The translations under genes and the position numbers were made by a program. Below, piece by piece: positions 46,601-54,398 of a DNA stretch of 64,000 nucleotides. Under the pieces are notes generated by a model. It did not search any database. It was not told the DNA's origin and saw only the letters and a list, made by a program, of their open reading frames with translations. Numbering within the stretch: the first letter of the stretch is position 1; the number at the start of each line of letters is the position of its first letter. This DNA comes from Agelas oroides (taxonomy: Eukaryota > Porifera > Demospongiae > Agelasida > Agelasidae), in assembly GCA_949130485.1 (NCBI GenBank), contig OX422183.1:26746316-26810315 (forward strand). Reading direction: 5' to 3'.

Positions 46601-49600
46601 AAGCTACCAATTTCATGTGATTAACATAGCTTGTTATTGTGTGTATACGTGAAGTGTGAACCAGGCACACTTGTTCGCTTACTGAGCTGGTAAGTATGGC
46701 CTCAAACTTAGTGTACCTAACGTGGTGCTGACGTTTTATCTATGTTACTGTTAGGCAGGGTTGTAGTAATTGAAAAACCAAATGTAATGACTATGTAATG
46801 ATTACAGGTTTTCAAACACAGTAATTTGTAATTGTAATTTCACTTCACAACAACTGATGTAATTTGTAATGCTGAACAAAAGGCATGTAATTGTTTGCAG
46901 GGGATAGTAAAATACCAATTACAAGTTCAATGAAAGGCACTGAAGTGCCAAACCCTCGGCGCAGCAGTGCTTGTGATTGTACTTGTGTGTTAACTAGAAT
47001 CGATCACTGTCTCGTGAACGATAGTATCATGACGTTTGCTCTCAAGTGGATATGGCATGCCTTTCGATATCAATTCATTCGTAGCATCCAAAACCGTAAC
47101 GATAAATTACAGGTACAGCAGTTTTACACTGCGGGCATACCTTTGTTGGAGGCATACTTACTGCCAATAGCCAATAATCGAACTCGCAAAGAACGTCTCT
47201 CCCAAGAACAAAATGGCCGCTAGCCACATGGTCCAGATTCATACGCATGCACGTTTTCCGCGGAGTAAAAAATGGCCGACTTATCATGTAGCCGTACCAA
47301 CAGGAAACGCTCTAGCTTCGCAACGAAGCATTTTCAGAGAAAATCGCTTCAAATGTTCGACCTTCATCCGCCACTGAGAAGGTTAGTATCGTTTGTGGCA
47401 CAAATAATCACGTGAAAAGTGAGATGTTGAGTAACAGACACACAGACACACAGACACACACACACACACAGACACACAGACCAAGTACTGTAACCCTCGC
47501 TGCACATGCGCACCGAGGGTTAATTACAATACTGGCAAACTCAGCGCACTCAGCTGACCACGTGCTGTTCTAGACATGTGGCAAGAGCATGCTTTGTCAG
47601 CACATTTACATTAAAACCAATTCATGACTACTTCGACCTGTAATTTAACAATGTAATTTGTAATTTTGTCATTTTTCTGTAATTGTAATCATTACTTGTA
47701 AGCAACCTTGGTAATTGTAATGGGTATTAATTGACGATTCAGGCTCAAGTAATTGTAATCGATAAAACCATGCCAGAATTCAATTACTACAACCCTGCTG
47801 TTAGGGTAGATTGGCATGGGCCATCTTCTGCCCAGCCAGTCAACATTACACAGGCAGCGCTATAGCCATATATAGAAGTTGGCTTGTCTATCTCACCTCT
47901 ACGTGTTAATTACTACCAATTAGCACCCGAGTAGTCGTTCTGGGTACCGTAGATCGGGAAAATTTCGCTGTTAAAGCACTCTGTTCTTCACTTGAAAATA
48001 TTATTCATCCATTTGTTCATTTCAGGTGCACAATGCATCACATGGATAACAATCCTTTCCTTTGAAGTTCACCCATCACCTCAAACAGGATGGTGCAAAG
48101 TGTTGTTTTCAAAGCAATGGCAATTATGACTTTGAAACCTCCTTAACGTACCCTATAGGCAGTATAATTCTGCAGTAGAGCCTTTCAGCAGGTGAAGTGA
48201 TATAGGGTGTTGTTTTAGTGCAACAAAGTAGTATGCAGGTTACTGAGGGGACTTCGCGCATGCACAAACCGTGTGTACCAGGCGCTCCTTCTCATTTTTC
48301 CAAGTGCATGGGAACAATGCTAATGATTCTAGAGCAGATAAATTTTAGGGCTTGGTACATTTGCAAGTGCAGTCTAATATATTGTTAATCCAATATGTAC
48401 AGAGTTACAGATGTGCAGACAGATGTGCTTAATTTTTTTTTTTGATTAATAGTGTAGTTAACAGTTTCACACACATAATATTCATAGAGTATTTCAGCTA
48501 TTTTCTGTGAAATAGCACAGTAAATGAACCAATCAGATTGCTCAGATGGCAAAAGTTGTATTACTGATTTGATTGCTCAATGTGCATAAAAGTACACTGA
48601 CATTGTTTACTTGTAAATTATAGCAGAGTTTATAGCAAACAATGATGTTGTTTACCTGTAAATTATAGGACAGTTTATAGCATATAATATAGTTGATACT
48701 ATTGATATGTAATAGCACAGTTTACTGTGGAATTTGAGATTAATAGCACTTGCAATGCCCTAAATAGTATTTGACTTCGCCTCATGCTATTTAGGGCATT
48801 ACTCGTGCTATTAATCCCAAATACCACAGTAAACTGTGCTATTACCTATACAAACTGCACGTAGTATGGGGCTTTCTCCAATGAAATTTGGACAAAGGTG
48901 TGTTACATGTGAGTGACAGTACTGGTTGTAAATAATATATTGCTTTTTTGCAAGGGTTTTAATCCCCAATGACTGCATACTACTCAGTGAAATCTTCGGA
49001 GTTTTGTCAGTTACATCAGATGTTTATCTTTTTTATTAGGAAGAGCAGTCCAGGAATAAGTGGGAAAGTGTATCATTTGAAGGGGAAGAAGGAGACAAGG
49101 CTCAGGCGAAGTTCAGACGGCTGATGGGAATAAGTAAGACACTACACCACTTTTGATGTATAAGTATCCAGTCCTTGGTGTACCTATTCACCTAGCCTTG
49201 TACCTTGGCCATTTGGTAGGAGAAAAGCCTGGCAGCATTTGAAAGTTCACAGTGTATCCCATTTGGTAGGAAAAAAAGCCTGGCAGCGTTTAAAAGTTCA
49301 CAGTGTATCCATTTGCAATGTGATGGAGCTTACATGACATGTTGCCCCTATACATGCAATCAATATTTGCCGATTGCATGTGAGATTTGAATGTGGTCAT
49401 GTGACTTTTCATATTATACAAGTGTGCTGTGACCAACAAGACTCATCACAAGCTTCTCATTGTACACTGCTTGCAACTCTCAGCAATGTCAATCTGGTCA
49501 ATTGACCATAGTATTTAAGTACTAATCTCAAAAAGGTTCCTGCTTCTAGAAGTAACCTTTATGTCTGCAGGCTCTACAGTACTTCTACACCAGTTAGCAG

Positions 49601-52600
49601 AAGATTTATCATCATTTGAAGTGCTAGCCTCGTTCCCAGGCCCAAAGAGGAGGAGAAAGGGCCTGGTTTCAGCCATTTGCACATGTGCATTATCACCGTG
49701 GAATTCCATGGCTTCCGCATACTATCGACATACTTCCGTACATTCGTATGCCTAATTTAATACTAAATGTTACACCGTCCGTAGATTTATCATGGTAGCA
49801 TAATATAGCGTGCAAACAAATCACCTGCTCATGCGCATCCAGCGGCTGACATGGAACTGCAAGCTCCCATGGAGTCGGTTGACAAAAAAAGGAACTACCG
49901 TATTTCTTCGAATAGACGCCGCCCTCAAATAATCGCCGCCCTCAAATAGTAGCCACACAGTCCAAAGCTCTTGAACGAAATAAACGCTGCACTCGAATAG
50001 TAGCCGCAGCTAATAAACACGGCACATGCACACATGTGCGAATGGTTTCTGACGACAGTCACCACGCTAGCGCTAGGACTGTTTGTGTTGTACGAGTCGT
50101 TCCCACGGCTGACAGCAGGACTGAGAGGCTTCGCATACTACTGACAGTGTCTAGCATCCATCACCGTCTCACTCGTACATACCTTATCCAGCCGTGATTG
50201 ATGACTCTGGGCTTTCCAAAGAAATAAACGCCTGCCTCAAATAGTAACCGCAGCGTCTGACCGAAGAAATATGGTACCTACCAGTAAAGCAATCACAAGA
50301 GATAACTCAGGATTTCATTGTAGTTCCGTCTGCCCTTTCTTCTGACGTTCTTCACTGATAAACAACACATAGCTGTTTGCCAAAGGCACCAAGGCAAGAC
50401 CTACTCAGGATAGCTAGGTAGGCTAGTTTACTATACTACGACTTGATACAGTGAACAGTGACATCATACAATCTACCATATGACTTTGAAGGCGTCATTA
50501 GCACCCTCCCACTGAAGGACACATGCTTAAATCAGTGATAACTAGGGGTACATGGCATGCAGCAAGCCTCGTGCAAAGCAGAGCCTGGCGACTACAAACA
50601 TGCAGTGAATGATATGTAGGAATGAAATTGTCAAATATAAATGAAGTAGCAAATGTAGGTGTTACGGTGTGTTTATTGAAGTTCATGTAATCTTCTTTCT
50701 TCTAAAAGTCTCTCATGTAGGCACCGTGTTCGAGAAATTGATTCCAACTGCAATACCCAAGAGTCTTTGAACAGCAGCAGTTGAATGACCTTCATGGAAC
50801 ACCAGTGCATGACTTCCTTTCGGTAGCGTAAATCCCCACAAATAGAGTCCAGAAACTGCTGATAGCTGGAAGTCAAGCTAGATTGCTACGCGGAGCTCGC
50901 TCAATACCATTAACCGACCGATAGAAGCTTGACTGGATGTCCACTCGAACTCGTTCGCTTGCTATCGCCATCTAGCCTCGAGGTCAAGAGCGATGGACGT
51001 TGAGCTAAAAAATACCTCGCTCGATTGCTTACGTATTTACTCACGCCCAGTAGCAGATGAAGATCACGTGTGCCAAACTTGCGGGGGGCCCCCGGGGGCC
51101 AAAACTGTGACATACATTTGACGTTCCCGGGGCCGAGACTGCAACGCGGCTACCAAGTATCACCGTGTGACGTCACCACTGAGGCGTACATCACGATTAC
51201 CAAGCCTCACGGCGCTCGGCAATTAAGCGCATCCACAAATGGCTGAAACCAGGCCCTTTTCTCCTCTTTCTCTTCGGGCCTGGGAATTACTGGTAGTAAT
51301 TTACTCTAACCCCATTTTGCCCACCAACTCTTAAAGGAAATCTGTGACCTGTATGCTATAGTTGTAAAGAAGACACTGCTCAATCCCCAAACACATTCTT
51401 AGCTAGCCGTTAGTGTTTGTTACTTCGCTGTCTGAATTAACTTCTGACAGTGAAGGGACCTTAGAAGAGGTTGCTGGGTTTGAAAAGTATTGCAAGCGAC
51501 ATGTGTACAGGTTAGACCTTAGATTTTAGGCAGTGGTTCCCCTTCTTTATGAGGTTGGCAAGACCTAATCTATTTTGTAGACTGCCGATTTGCAGACTCA
51601 CAACTTGCAAACTGGCACTGGAAATATTTACGGCTTCACTGGCCAGACAGGCTGGTCACCTGGCTGGTGCACGGTTTGATACATCAAAGCTTTCACTTGT
51701 TATCTCTTCAACGAGGGGCCAGCTGTCTGAACAGTAGGCCATAATACTCTACTAGAAGAATGCAGGACGTTTCAAGAAGCTCTTGATGAGCTGAAAGGTT
51801 TTATTGAGTCACAAGTCTATGAAATGCTTGCTGTTGTTTGTGATTGCAGAGTAGACTTTAGTCACACTGACAAATGTCACACTATGATCTATTACAGTTC
51901 ATTCATTCTAACTCTCTTAGAGCCAAGGATTTGGATTTTCCAGACATACAGTTTACTTACGAGAGTGATCATGGCCTTCGTTGCTCCTGGGTGGATCATG
52001 TATGATCTCACTGACTTGTGTACGAAGAATCCAGAAATCACTGTTATCAGTAGTGGTATGAATTTATCTGATCATCGCCCACTCTGTGTCTAGCTGGACT
52101 GTGCTCATGCATGCACTAAAACTGGGCATCAATTGTCACCTCAGTCTTCGTCAATCCATGTGGAATGGCACAGAGCTACCCCTACATAAGATACTGAAAT
52201 GTCAATCTTTGGAATGCTTTGTTTGTTGCTAGCAAAGCACATACACCCTATGGTTCAGTAGTTCAATCTAACAAACCAGGGACTGCTACTGAATTTGTAG
52301 AGGTGTAAACATTAGCAAGCCCTGTAAGACACTTCCATAGTTTCCCAGACCCTATAGCTACGAAGCAGATACCATAAATTGGGAAAAGGTCGGTGTGAAA
52401 GTATTTTCATTGGTCCAGCCAACAACAAAAATTAAACTCACTAAAATTTTCGACAGTGTAAATTTTTGGTATGAAAATATCATGTGCAATGTGCACACAA
52501 AGACAGCCGTTTTGAAAGCTCTGCTCTTGAGTCGGTTCACTGCTGCTCTACTTTGCGATATCAATTCAAAGTTACGAAGGGTGGTCTTCCGGATCCCGAA

Positions 52601-54398
52601 GGATCGTTATCAACATGTCTGCCAATGCAAGCGGTCACTCTGCAAACTAGGCAGTGGAGAAGGCTATCATGGACAAAGGCCTTGATAAGAAGCACAGTCA
52701 GTACTTTTATATTCATAGTAGCCTCGGATGCAGCAAGCTTTTTCGTACTCTTCCATGCCGCTCAAAGCCTTGAGCTTCTAGAATGATGCTACCACATGCA
52801 CGTGTAGGAAATTTTGGTGGCAAAAAATTTTCATTGCCCAGCTGCTTCTCCAAAAAAAAATTTAACACGAAAATTTATAACATGAAAATTCGCAACATGA
52901 ATATTTCTGATTTACGGTATGAGTCCACAGTTACTTGAAGTAGTCCACGTATCAACGACAGAGTTGGCATGTAAGGTTGAGCCACGCTCTAGCTAGTCTC
53001 GTGTAGCCAGACTGGCCTCAAATCCAGGTTTTTCATTCTAGATGTTGTCTCACGGTTATGGAGAAACTCCTGAACGGAAGCTTGGGTTTGAGGCTGTAGG
53101 CAGACTATCCGGAGAGAGTCTGGCTACGCAACTAGACTATGTACTGTTGCCTATACACACAGAGTCTGTGGAAATACAGATGGCTGAGGGCTTTGCCTTA
53201 ACCCTTGTTCAGTGTTCAGAGAAACACGTTAAAGCCTTGAAACTGGAAAAATTTTTACAGCTGGAATGCTTTGCTCTTTGCCGACAAAGCACGTGCAGCA
53301 TTTCTCAAACAAACCCGGAACTGCTACTGGAGTTTTAGAGGAGCTGAAACATTAGCAAGCCTCAACAGTTTCCCAAAAACTATAGCTTTGAAGCCGATGT
53401 TAGTCCACAGGTGCTGGAAGTAGTCCACATATCAACAACAGAGTTGGCATGTGATGTTGAGTCACACTCTAGCTACTCTCGCATAGCCAGTCACCAAACT
53501 TAAAATTCAGGTTTTCGTTTTACATTTTGTTTCACAGTTATGAAAGAAACTCCAGAACTGAAAGCTTGGGTTTTAGGCTGTAGCCAGACTAGCATCTCGA
53601 TATGTGGCTAGACTAACGTACTCTAGTCTATGGCTATGCACACCGAGTCTGTGAAAACACGTATGGCTAAGGACTTTCAACCAATAAACCCTAGTTCAAT
53701 GTCCAGAGAAGCTCGTTTAAGCCTTGGGAGTGGGGCTAAACCATAGTGAAATCCACACTTAGCTACTGGCTTACTCCACTGCCACACAATTGTTTCCATG
53801 CCTTCAAAGTTGTGCCTGCTAACAGCACTTCTTTACACATCATCAACACACCTCATGTAAGGCTAGCTTGATGTTGTTAGCACCTACACAACTCAAATAC
53901 AGATGGCAGTAGCAGGCCATCTTGTTTGATAACCATTACACGTGCTGTGTCAGCAAAGAACAAAGCATTCCAGCCATAAAATATTTCTGCCGAAAATCCA
54001 TGAGTCCATAGTCCACAGATTACATTAGGCCGGTTGGCAATAACATTCATGAGTGGAATACAAAGTCGAATGTCATTGTTGATATTTTTAAAGAAAGAAG
54101 TGAAAGAGAGTTTGAATATTTAATATCAATGCTACATGAATACCGAGAAGCAGAATTTTTTAAGGAAAGAGTACTGTTCATTATTTTCTAGTTACTATCT
54201 TGGTTTCTTTCTTTAGATCCATCTTCAAAGGCTTTAGTGGAGAGTCAGAAGATGGAAAGCCAACCTGTGGTTCTCAATTCCCTCCAGCAGCAGTATGACA
54301 CCTCCCGATATTTGACACACATTGCTAGGGGAGCTGGGCTTGGTTATGGTACCGACCTGCAAAGTAGAGAACCAGAACAGCAGTCTGATAAATTATAG
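22684..54398 (+). CDS. RSRC2: RSRC2-like arginine/serine-rich coiled-coil protein, eight exons
   Basis: RSRC2 is a nuclear RS-rich protein associated with splicing complexes; its exact role is poorly defined. Exons: 22684-22764, 27643-28015, 32283-32412, 37283-37425, 39330-39422, 39619-39779, 49040-49133, 54217-54398 (TAG). All acceptors are AG, all donors GT, every phase agrees, and the total is 418 codons plus stop (human 434). Exon 1 gives an acidic N-terminus (ATG in GGTAATGG). Exon 2 is charged with repeated DQP motifs. Exon 3 is an RS domain (RRRRSRSRSRSP). Exon 6 holds LPNYMNPGAMNPLKF and KRKLLWGSKKK, like human SYYNPAAVNPMKF and KRKMLWQGKK. Exon 7 has KFRRLMGIK, like human KFRKLMGIK. 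Exon 8 has QQYDTSRYLTHIARGAGLGY, like human QYEMARSQTHTQRGMGLGF. A CACGTG E-box lies about 60 bp upstream of the ATG. The first exon is the least certain. Confidence 0.88.
22765..23289. other. RSRC2 intron 1, proximal part
   Basis: Intron start with a strong donor (GTAAGC). It holds diffuse AT-rich and T-rich tracts. No exon-like segment or RNA gene was recognised. Confidence 0.4.
23293..23998. mobile_element. MITE family A, copy 2 (about 705 bp)
   Basis: Shares with 19286-20265 the ordered words TTCTAATTAAAGCA, TTAGCAACTCTAGCAACTTA, TTAAATCACTCGGGCCAAAG and ACCATTGTTCCAC. Ends AAATTTTGGTTTGGGGGACC and, reverse complemented, GAAATTTTGGTTGGGCG form imperfect TIRs. The AATTTTGG ends are clearer here than in copy 1. 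It lies in RSRC2 intron 1. Confidence 0.75.
23999..25353. other. RSRC2 intron 1, no gene recognised
   Basis: Several overlapping minus-strand open frames (24358-24785) occur, but overlapping frames in one place with no motif argue against coding. ACTCGACGTGTGTCCAC and GGTAGAGTCCGGGTATTA / GGTGGAGTCCGGGCATTA (about 24343 and 24400) are a local direct repeat. Confidence 0.4.
25354..25609 (+). mobile_element. MITE family B, copy 1, 6-bp TSD
   Basis: Left end CAAGAGCGCATAAGAACGGG and right arm GTTACATGCTCTTACTCAAG then CCGTTCTTATGCA form inverted ends. A 6-bp direct repeat AGAAAG flanks it (25348-25353 and 25610-25615). It is a diverged direct copy of 38811-39071; the two share TTTTTAGTACGGTTCAAT and TAAGCTTCTATTG-like cores. 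No ORF. Confidence 0.85.
25616..25760 (+). repeat. repeat C, copy 1 (inverted copy at 27075-27178)
   Basis: CCGACTTGCATAATGACGTC, GGGCTGGGGTAAAACTTC and CATAGAGAATGTATGGGGAT reappear reverse complemented at 27075-27178. The words include a CRE-like TGACGTCA. It starts directly after MITE copy 25354-25609. Confidence 0.85.
26369..26387. repeat. (AAC)n microsatellite
   Basis: Six tandem AAC units in RSRC2 intron 1. Confidence 0.9.
26552..26656. repeat. small foldback, about 105 bp
   Basis: AGCCTCATTCCCATGC...CCCCACCCAGCTTTCTGT pairs with ACAGAAAGCCAGGTGGGGGC...AAGAGGCT. It is another member of the group with AGCCTC ends. Confidence 0.8.
27075..27178 (-). repeat. repeat C, inverted copy 2
   Basis: Reverse-complement counterpart of 25616-25760, carrying ATCCCCATACATTCTC-like, TTTTACCCCAGCCC and GACGTCATTATGCAAGTCGG words. 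Together the two copies bracket about 1.3 kb of RSRC2 intron 1. Confidence 0.85.
28119..28235 (+). repeat. repeat D, copy 1
   Basis: Contains CAGGATGTCCTGACTTGTCC and GGATTATGGACTCAATTTTG. Related sequence occurs at 30885-31140. The two words are arranged in both orientations, consistent with inverted copies in RSRC2 intron 2. Confidence 0.75.
28334..28875 (+). repeat. repeat E, copy 1 (uninterrupted)
   Basis: Begins with the hairpin GGCGTACGGTAGTACGCC and runs to about GTTCAGTAGTTTGTAGA. The second copy, nearly identical, starts at 57182 and is split by an 801-bp insertion before it resumes at 58439. A longer TTC tract distinguishes this copy. It lies in RSRC2 intron 2, just after a CTCGTTCTCAAGCC edge word. 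Confidence 0.9.
28572..28605. repeat. (TTC)n microsatellite inside repeat E
   Basis: About ten TTC units. The homologous position in the 57-kb copy has only about four, so the tract has changed length since the copies separated. Confidence 0.9.
28876..29380. other. RSRC2 intron 2, no feature recognised
   Basis: Sequence between two repeats; short open frames only. Confidence 0.4.
29382..30271. mobile_element. element F, copy 1, lacking its left TIR
   Basis: Almost base-for-base identical to 59838-60733, including AGTTAGTTTTTATTTAGAAA and CACTGCACACCAGCTACACC. It retains only the right terminal repeat (GGCAAAATGGCACAAGATGT to TTTTTTGTGACTTGT). Open frames on both strands across 29968-30286 occur in both copies, but conservation of young copies is not evidence of coding. 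Confidence 0.9.
30565..30643 (+). repeat. tRNA-like sequence / tRNA-derived SINE head
   Basis: Acceptor-stem-like ends GGTCCAG and CTGGATC pair. TGGCTCAATGG resembles the Pol III A box and GGTTCAATTCC the B box, flanked by CTGGG/CCCAG T-arm pairing. The anticodon region is abnormal (ATGTGTTCAACTACAT), and no standard anticodon loop with a purine at position 37 fits. TTTT at 30651 could terminate Pol III. It is a tRNA pseudogene or the 5' end of a SINE. Confidence 0.65.
30885..31140. repeat. repeat D, further copies with internal tandem duplication
   Basis: GTCCAGTCCATAATTGAGTC is the inverse of part of 28119-28235. A unit with CAATGCCCAAAGTCCCAGG, CATAAATGT and ATATCCCGGGATGTCCT then occurs twice (about 30975-31050 and 31052-31135), each followed by TTGTCC(T/C)ACCT. 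Confidence 0.8.
31141..32282. other. RSRC2 intron 2, distal part
   Basis: Contains the edge word AGCCTCGTTCCCAG at 31946. From 31990 to 32105 it contains AAATAAATGCCTCCCTCAAATAGTAG, as found in the MITE at 49899-50277. No gene recognised. Confidence 0.5.
32482..33248. mobile_element. palindrome-array MITE family G, copy 1 (about 767 bp)
   Basis: Terminal arms of about 68 bp (GCGCAATCTGAGAATTTGTG ... and its inverse at 33181-33248) are built from repeated short palindromes such as CAATCTCGAGATTG, with an inner arm CATTCTCAGAATCCCGAG. The middle contains no recognised gene. It lies in RSRC2 intron 3, 70 bp after exon 3. Confidence 0.9.
33428..33461. repeat. 22-bp perfect palindrome next to TTAACCC
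   Basis: TTAACCCTTACT is followed by a 22-bp perfect palindrome at 33440-33461 (half-site GATGACGACTA). It may be one end of a TTAA-targeting element; a matching right end was not found. Confidence 0.7.
33465..35936. other. RSRC2 intron 3, degraded repeats
   Basis: A minus-strand frame at 34114-34353 (HNFHPYQMNPMKVKRVDRLC) looks like a mobile-element protein fragment of unknown family. Around 34566-34680 is an AT-rich inverted repeat (GTGTACTAATTTTAGCAA / GCTAAATTAGTGTAC). TAAACTTAGTACATGC and TAAATTTAGTACACGC follow near 35056 and 35099. CTCCCAGGCCTTCCCCG at 35450 is shared with 8550. Confidence 0.45.
35937..36272. mobile_element. palindrome-array MITE family G, copy 2 (about 336 bp)
   Basis: Same arm order as 32482-33248: CAATCTGAGAATTTGCG, TTGCGCATTCTCAGAATCCC, then several CAATCTCGAGATTG palindromes, closing with GGGATTCTGAGGATGCAC and CAATCTCGAGATTGC. 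The centre is shorter. It is in RSRC2 intron 3. Confidence 0.9.
37465..37734. mobile_element. foldback element, 270 bp, 70-bp TIRs, 9-bp TSD
   Basis: Arms of about 70 bp (TAGTCTATCAAGCCAGACC ... and inverse GGCTGGCTTGATAGACTA) flank a 130-bp centre. A perfect 9-bp duplication GATACAGCA borders it (37456-37464 and 37735-37743). Long TIRs and a 9-bp duplication resemble Mutator-like (MULE) MITEs. It begins 40 bp after RSRC2 exon 4. Confidence 0.9.
38270..38789. mobile_element. mariner-type MITE, 520 bp, TA target
   Basis: CCGTAATGCTATAATGTTTTG at the left and CAAAACATAATAGCATTACGG at the right are inverted. TA flanks both sides (38268-38269 and 38790-38791), as in Tc1/mariner insertions. Internal GCGAATTTTGCGAG and CAAAATCGCAAAG are also partly inverted. 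No transposase. Confidence 0.88.
38811..39071 (+). mobile_element. MITE family B, copy 2, 6-bp TSD
   Basis: CCAAGAGCGTATAAGAACGG at the left and CCCGTTCTTATGCGCTCTTG at the right. The 6-bp repeat CTGGTA flanks it (38805-38810 and 39072-39077). Direct homologue of 25354-25609. It is inserted 20 bp from the mariner-type MITE, in RSRC2 intron 4. Confidence 0.88.
40806..43130 (-). mobile_element. CR1/L2-like LINE, 3'-truncated and frameshifted
   Basis: Read on the minus strand: a degenerate 2A-like motif (42854-42880), then a stop. Next is a PHD-like zinc finger (HPCGVCSK, GILCEICWWW, PWCCSTC; about 42700-42850). An AP-type endonuclease domain follows (ALVESWLDSS, YYRPPSDNN, LLGEFNVNL; 42072-42542). 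The RT N-terminal blocks come last (TAAGPDGISSQML in 41222-41731, then in other frames NNYCLISLLS and SHSQFGFRPLSSTQEA). The sequence stops near 40810, before the catalytic YADD block. The usual GDFN of the endonuclease is GEFN here. Dead copy inside the 9.3-kb RSRC2 intron 6. The exact 5' edge is not determined; 43130 is an estimate. Confidence 0.85.
42854..42880 (-). other. 2A-like ribosome-skipping motif, degenerate
   Basis: The minus strand encodes GDVEINPGS, preceded by the hydrophobic MWLLLLA. The 2A consensus is D-(V/I)-E-x-N-P-G-P; all core positions match except the final Pro, which is Ser. A TGA follows at once. 2A-like peptides at the N-termini of non-LTR retrotransposons are established in several invertebrates. 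Here the missing Pro and the stop predict loss of function. Confidence 0.85.
43142..43505 (-). pseudogene. Death-domain exon or gene fragment, one-base frameshift
   Basis: Minus-strand frame E-D-D-H-Y-D-I-I-K-A-L-N-L-V-A-G-R-W-R-Q-I-G, then QLDKI, shifts by one base near 43312-43322 to DPERCLREIVDNWLKKNY, PPTWRWVVKIVGD and GNHQGLADQVA. The Trp of GRWRQIG, the CLREIV..WLKK helix and the PTW..VV helix are Death-domain hallmarks. Invertebrate Death domains mediate signalling and innate-immune assembly. In frame, a TGA lies just upstream of 43505. It ends near a donor-like CAC|GTGATC. The LINE with its 2A motif starts within about 300 bp on the same strand. It may be an exon of the nested gene whose first exon is at 44956-45039. 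Confidence 0.75.
43741..43870. repeat. palindrome-array MITE family G, degenerate copy 3
   Basis: TGCAATCCCAAGATTGTGC, GTGCAATCCTGAGATTG and a terminal CCAAAAATGCAC resemble the family G arms with many changes. It is in RSRC2 intron 6. Confidence 0.6.
43871..44955. other. RSRC2 intron 6, no feature recognised
   Basis: If a minus-strand gene runs from 45039 to 43142, this would be its first intron. A minus-strand frame at 44618-44839 shows no motif. Confidence 0.4.
44956..45039 (-). CDS. candidate first coding exon of a nested minus-strand gene
   Basis: ATG at 45037-45039 (context AAGCATGG) opens 28 codons (MATYSFPLQIINGRLPKF...) that end at a consensus donor CAG|GTAAGG. The upstream sequence is GC-richer than its surroundings (CCGGAGCGGAGACG, CGGGTAGGTGAAGG), as at many first exons. 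The protein family is not recognised. The gene would lie entirely inside RSRC2 intron 6 on the opposite strand; its next exon is not established. Confidence 0.4.
45194..45222. repeat. (CAAG)n microsatellite
   Basis: Seven CAAG units upstream of the candidate minus-strand exon. Confidence 0.92.
45223..46747. other. RSRC2 intron 6, no gene recognised
   Basis: A minus-strand frame of 82 codons (45427-45675) has no recognised motif. ATGAATGAATGAA at 46042 is a minor microsatellite. Confidence 0.4.
46756..47797. mobile_element. hAT-type non-autonomous element, 1042 bp, 8-bp TSD
   Basis: TIRs CAGGGTTGTAGTAATTGAA and TTCAATTACTACAACCCTG are perfectly inverted. They are flanked by the exact 8-bp duplication CTGTTAGG (46748-46755 and 47798-47805). 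Subterminal regions are rich in GTAATTGTAAT repeats, typical transposase-binding sites. A 110-codon plus-strand frame (46891-47223) is not a recognisable transposase. The perfect TIRs and TSD suggest a recent insertion. Confidence 0.93.
47438..47481. repeat. (CACAGA)n/(CA)n microsatellite
   Basis: Tandem ACACAGAC units grading to CA, inside the hAT-type element. Confidence 0.9.
47806..48710. other. RSRC2 intron 6, AT-rich repeats
   Basis: From 48592 to 48690, GTTTACYTGTAAATTATAG occurs twice about 53 bp apart, each followed by an AGTTTATAGCA word. No gene recognised. Confidence 0.5.
48711..48843. repeat. 133-bp near-palindromic foldback
   Basis: AATAGCACAGTTTACTGTGG... pairs with ...CCACAGTAAACTGTGCTATT, with about 58-bp arms and a short centre. 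It sits about 200 bp upstream of RSRC2 exon 7. Confidence 0.92.
49633..51286. mobile_element. 1.65-kb element with about 46-bp TIRs and a nested MITE
   Basis: TTCCCAGGCCCAAAGAGGAG to AGCCATTT (49633-49678) and the inverse at about 51238-51286 are nearly identical. Inside are the MITE 49899-50277 and a minus-strand segment (50673-50876) with two overlapping open frames. One reads SGLYLWGFTLPKGSHALVFH and onward to NFSNTVPT, protein-like but not identified. It is in RSRC2 intron 7. Confidence 0.8.
49899..50277. mobile_element. MITE with TACCGTATTTCTTCG ends
   Basis: TACCGTATTTCTTCG at the left and CGAAGAAATATGGTA at the right. Internal CTCAAATAGTAGCC words also appear at 31990-32105. TA at the ends suggests a Tc1/mariner-type target. 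Confidence 0.8.
51400..52210 (+). pseudogene. second LINE, endonuclease-domain relic
   Basis: Frames on the plus strand give YGFTGQTGWSPGWCTV, then FQEALDELKGFIESQ, CRVDFSHTDKCHTMI and FTYESDHGLRC-like / SWVDHV-like words, closing with GMNLSDHRPLCV. That order matches the endonuclease domain of sponge-type non-LTR elements ending in the SDHRPL block. Many frameshifts. It belongs to a different lineage or copy from the 41-43 kb LINE. Confidence 0.7.
52372..52917. mobile_element. probable mariner-type MITE, TA target
   Basis: Termini TACCATAAATT and, inverted, TACCGTAAATC, with TA at 52370-52371 and 52918-52919. Subterminal AAATTTTCATT and ACACGAAAATT words occur. Some interior open frames are unrecognised. 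Confidence 0.65.
52920..53790. repeat. tandem duplication of about 460-bp unit
   Basis: GTCCACAGTTACTTGAAGTA, ATCAACGACAGAGTTGGCAT and GAGTCTGTGGAAAYAC (52922-53395) recur in the same order at 53403-53790 with about 15-20% divergence. Each unit has an internal foldback (TAGCCAGACT / AGTCTGGCTA). Confidence 0.85.
53791..54216. other. RSRC2 intron 7, terminal part
   Basis: Ordinary AT-rich intron ending in a pyrimidine tract and TTTAG acceptor. No other feature seen. Confidence 0.5.

Noticed and set aside
53042-53338. 98-codon open frame
   Set aside because: Lies in the first unit of a diverged tandem duplication; the second unit has the frame broken, so not under coding constraint.
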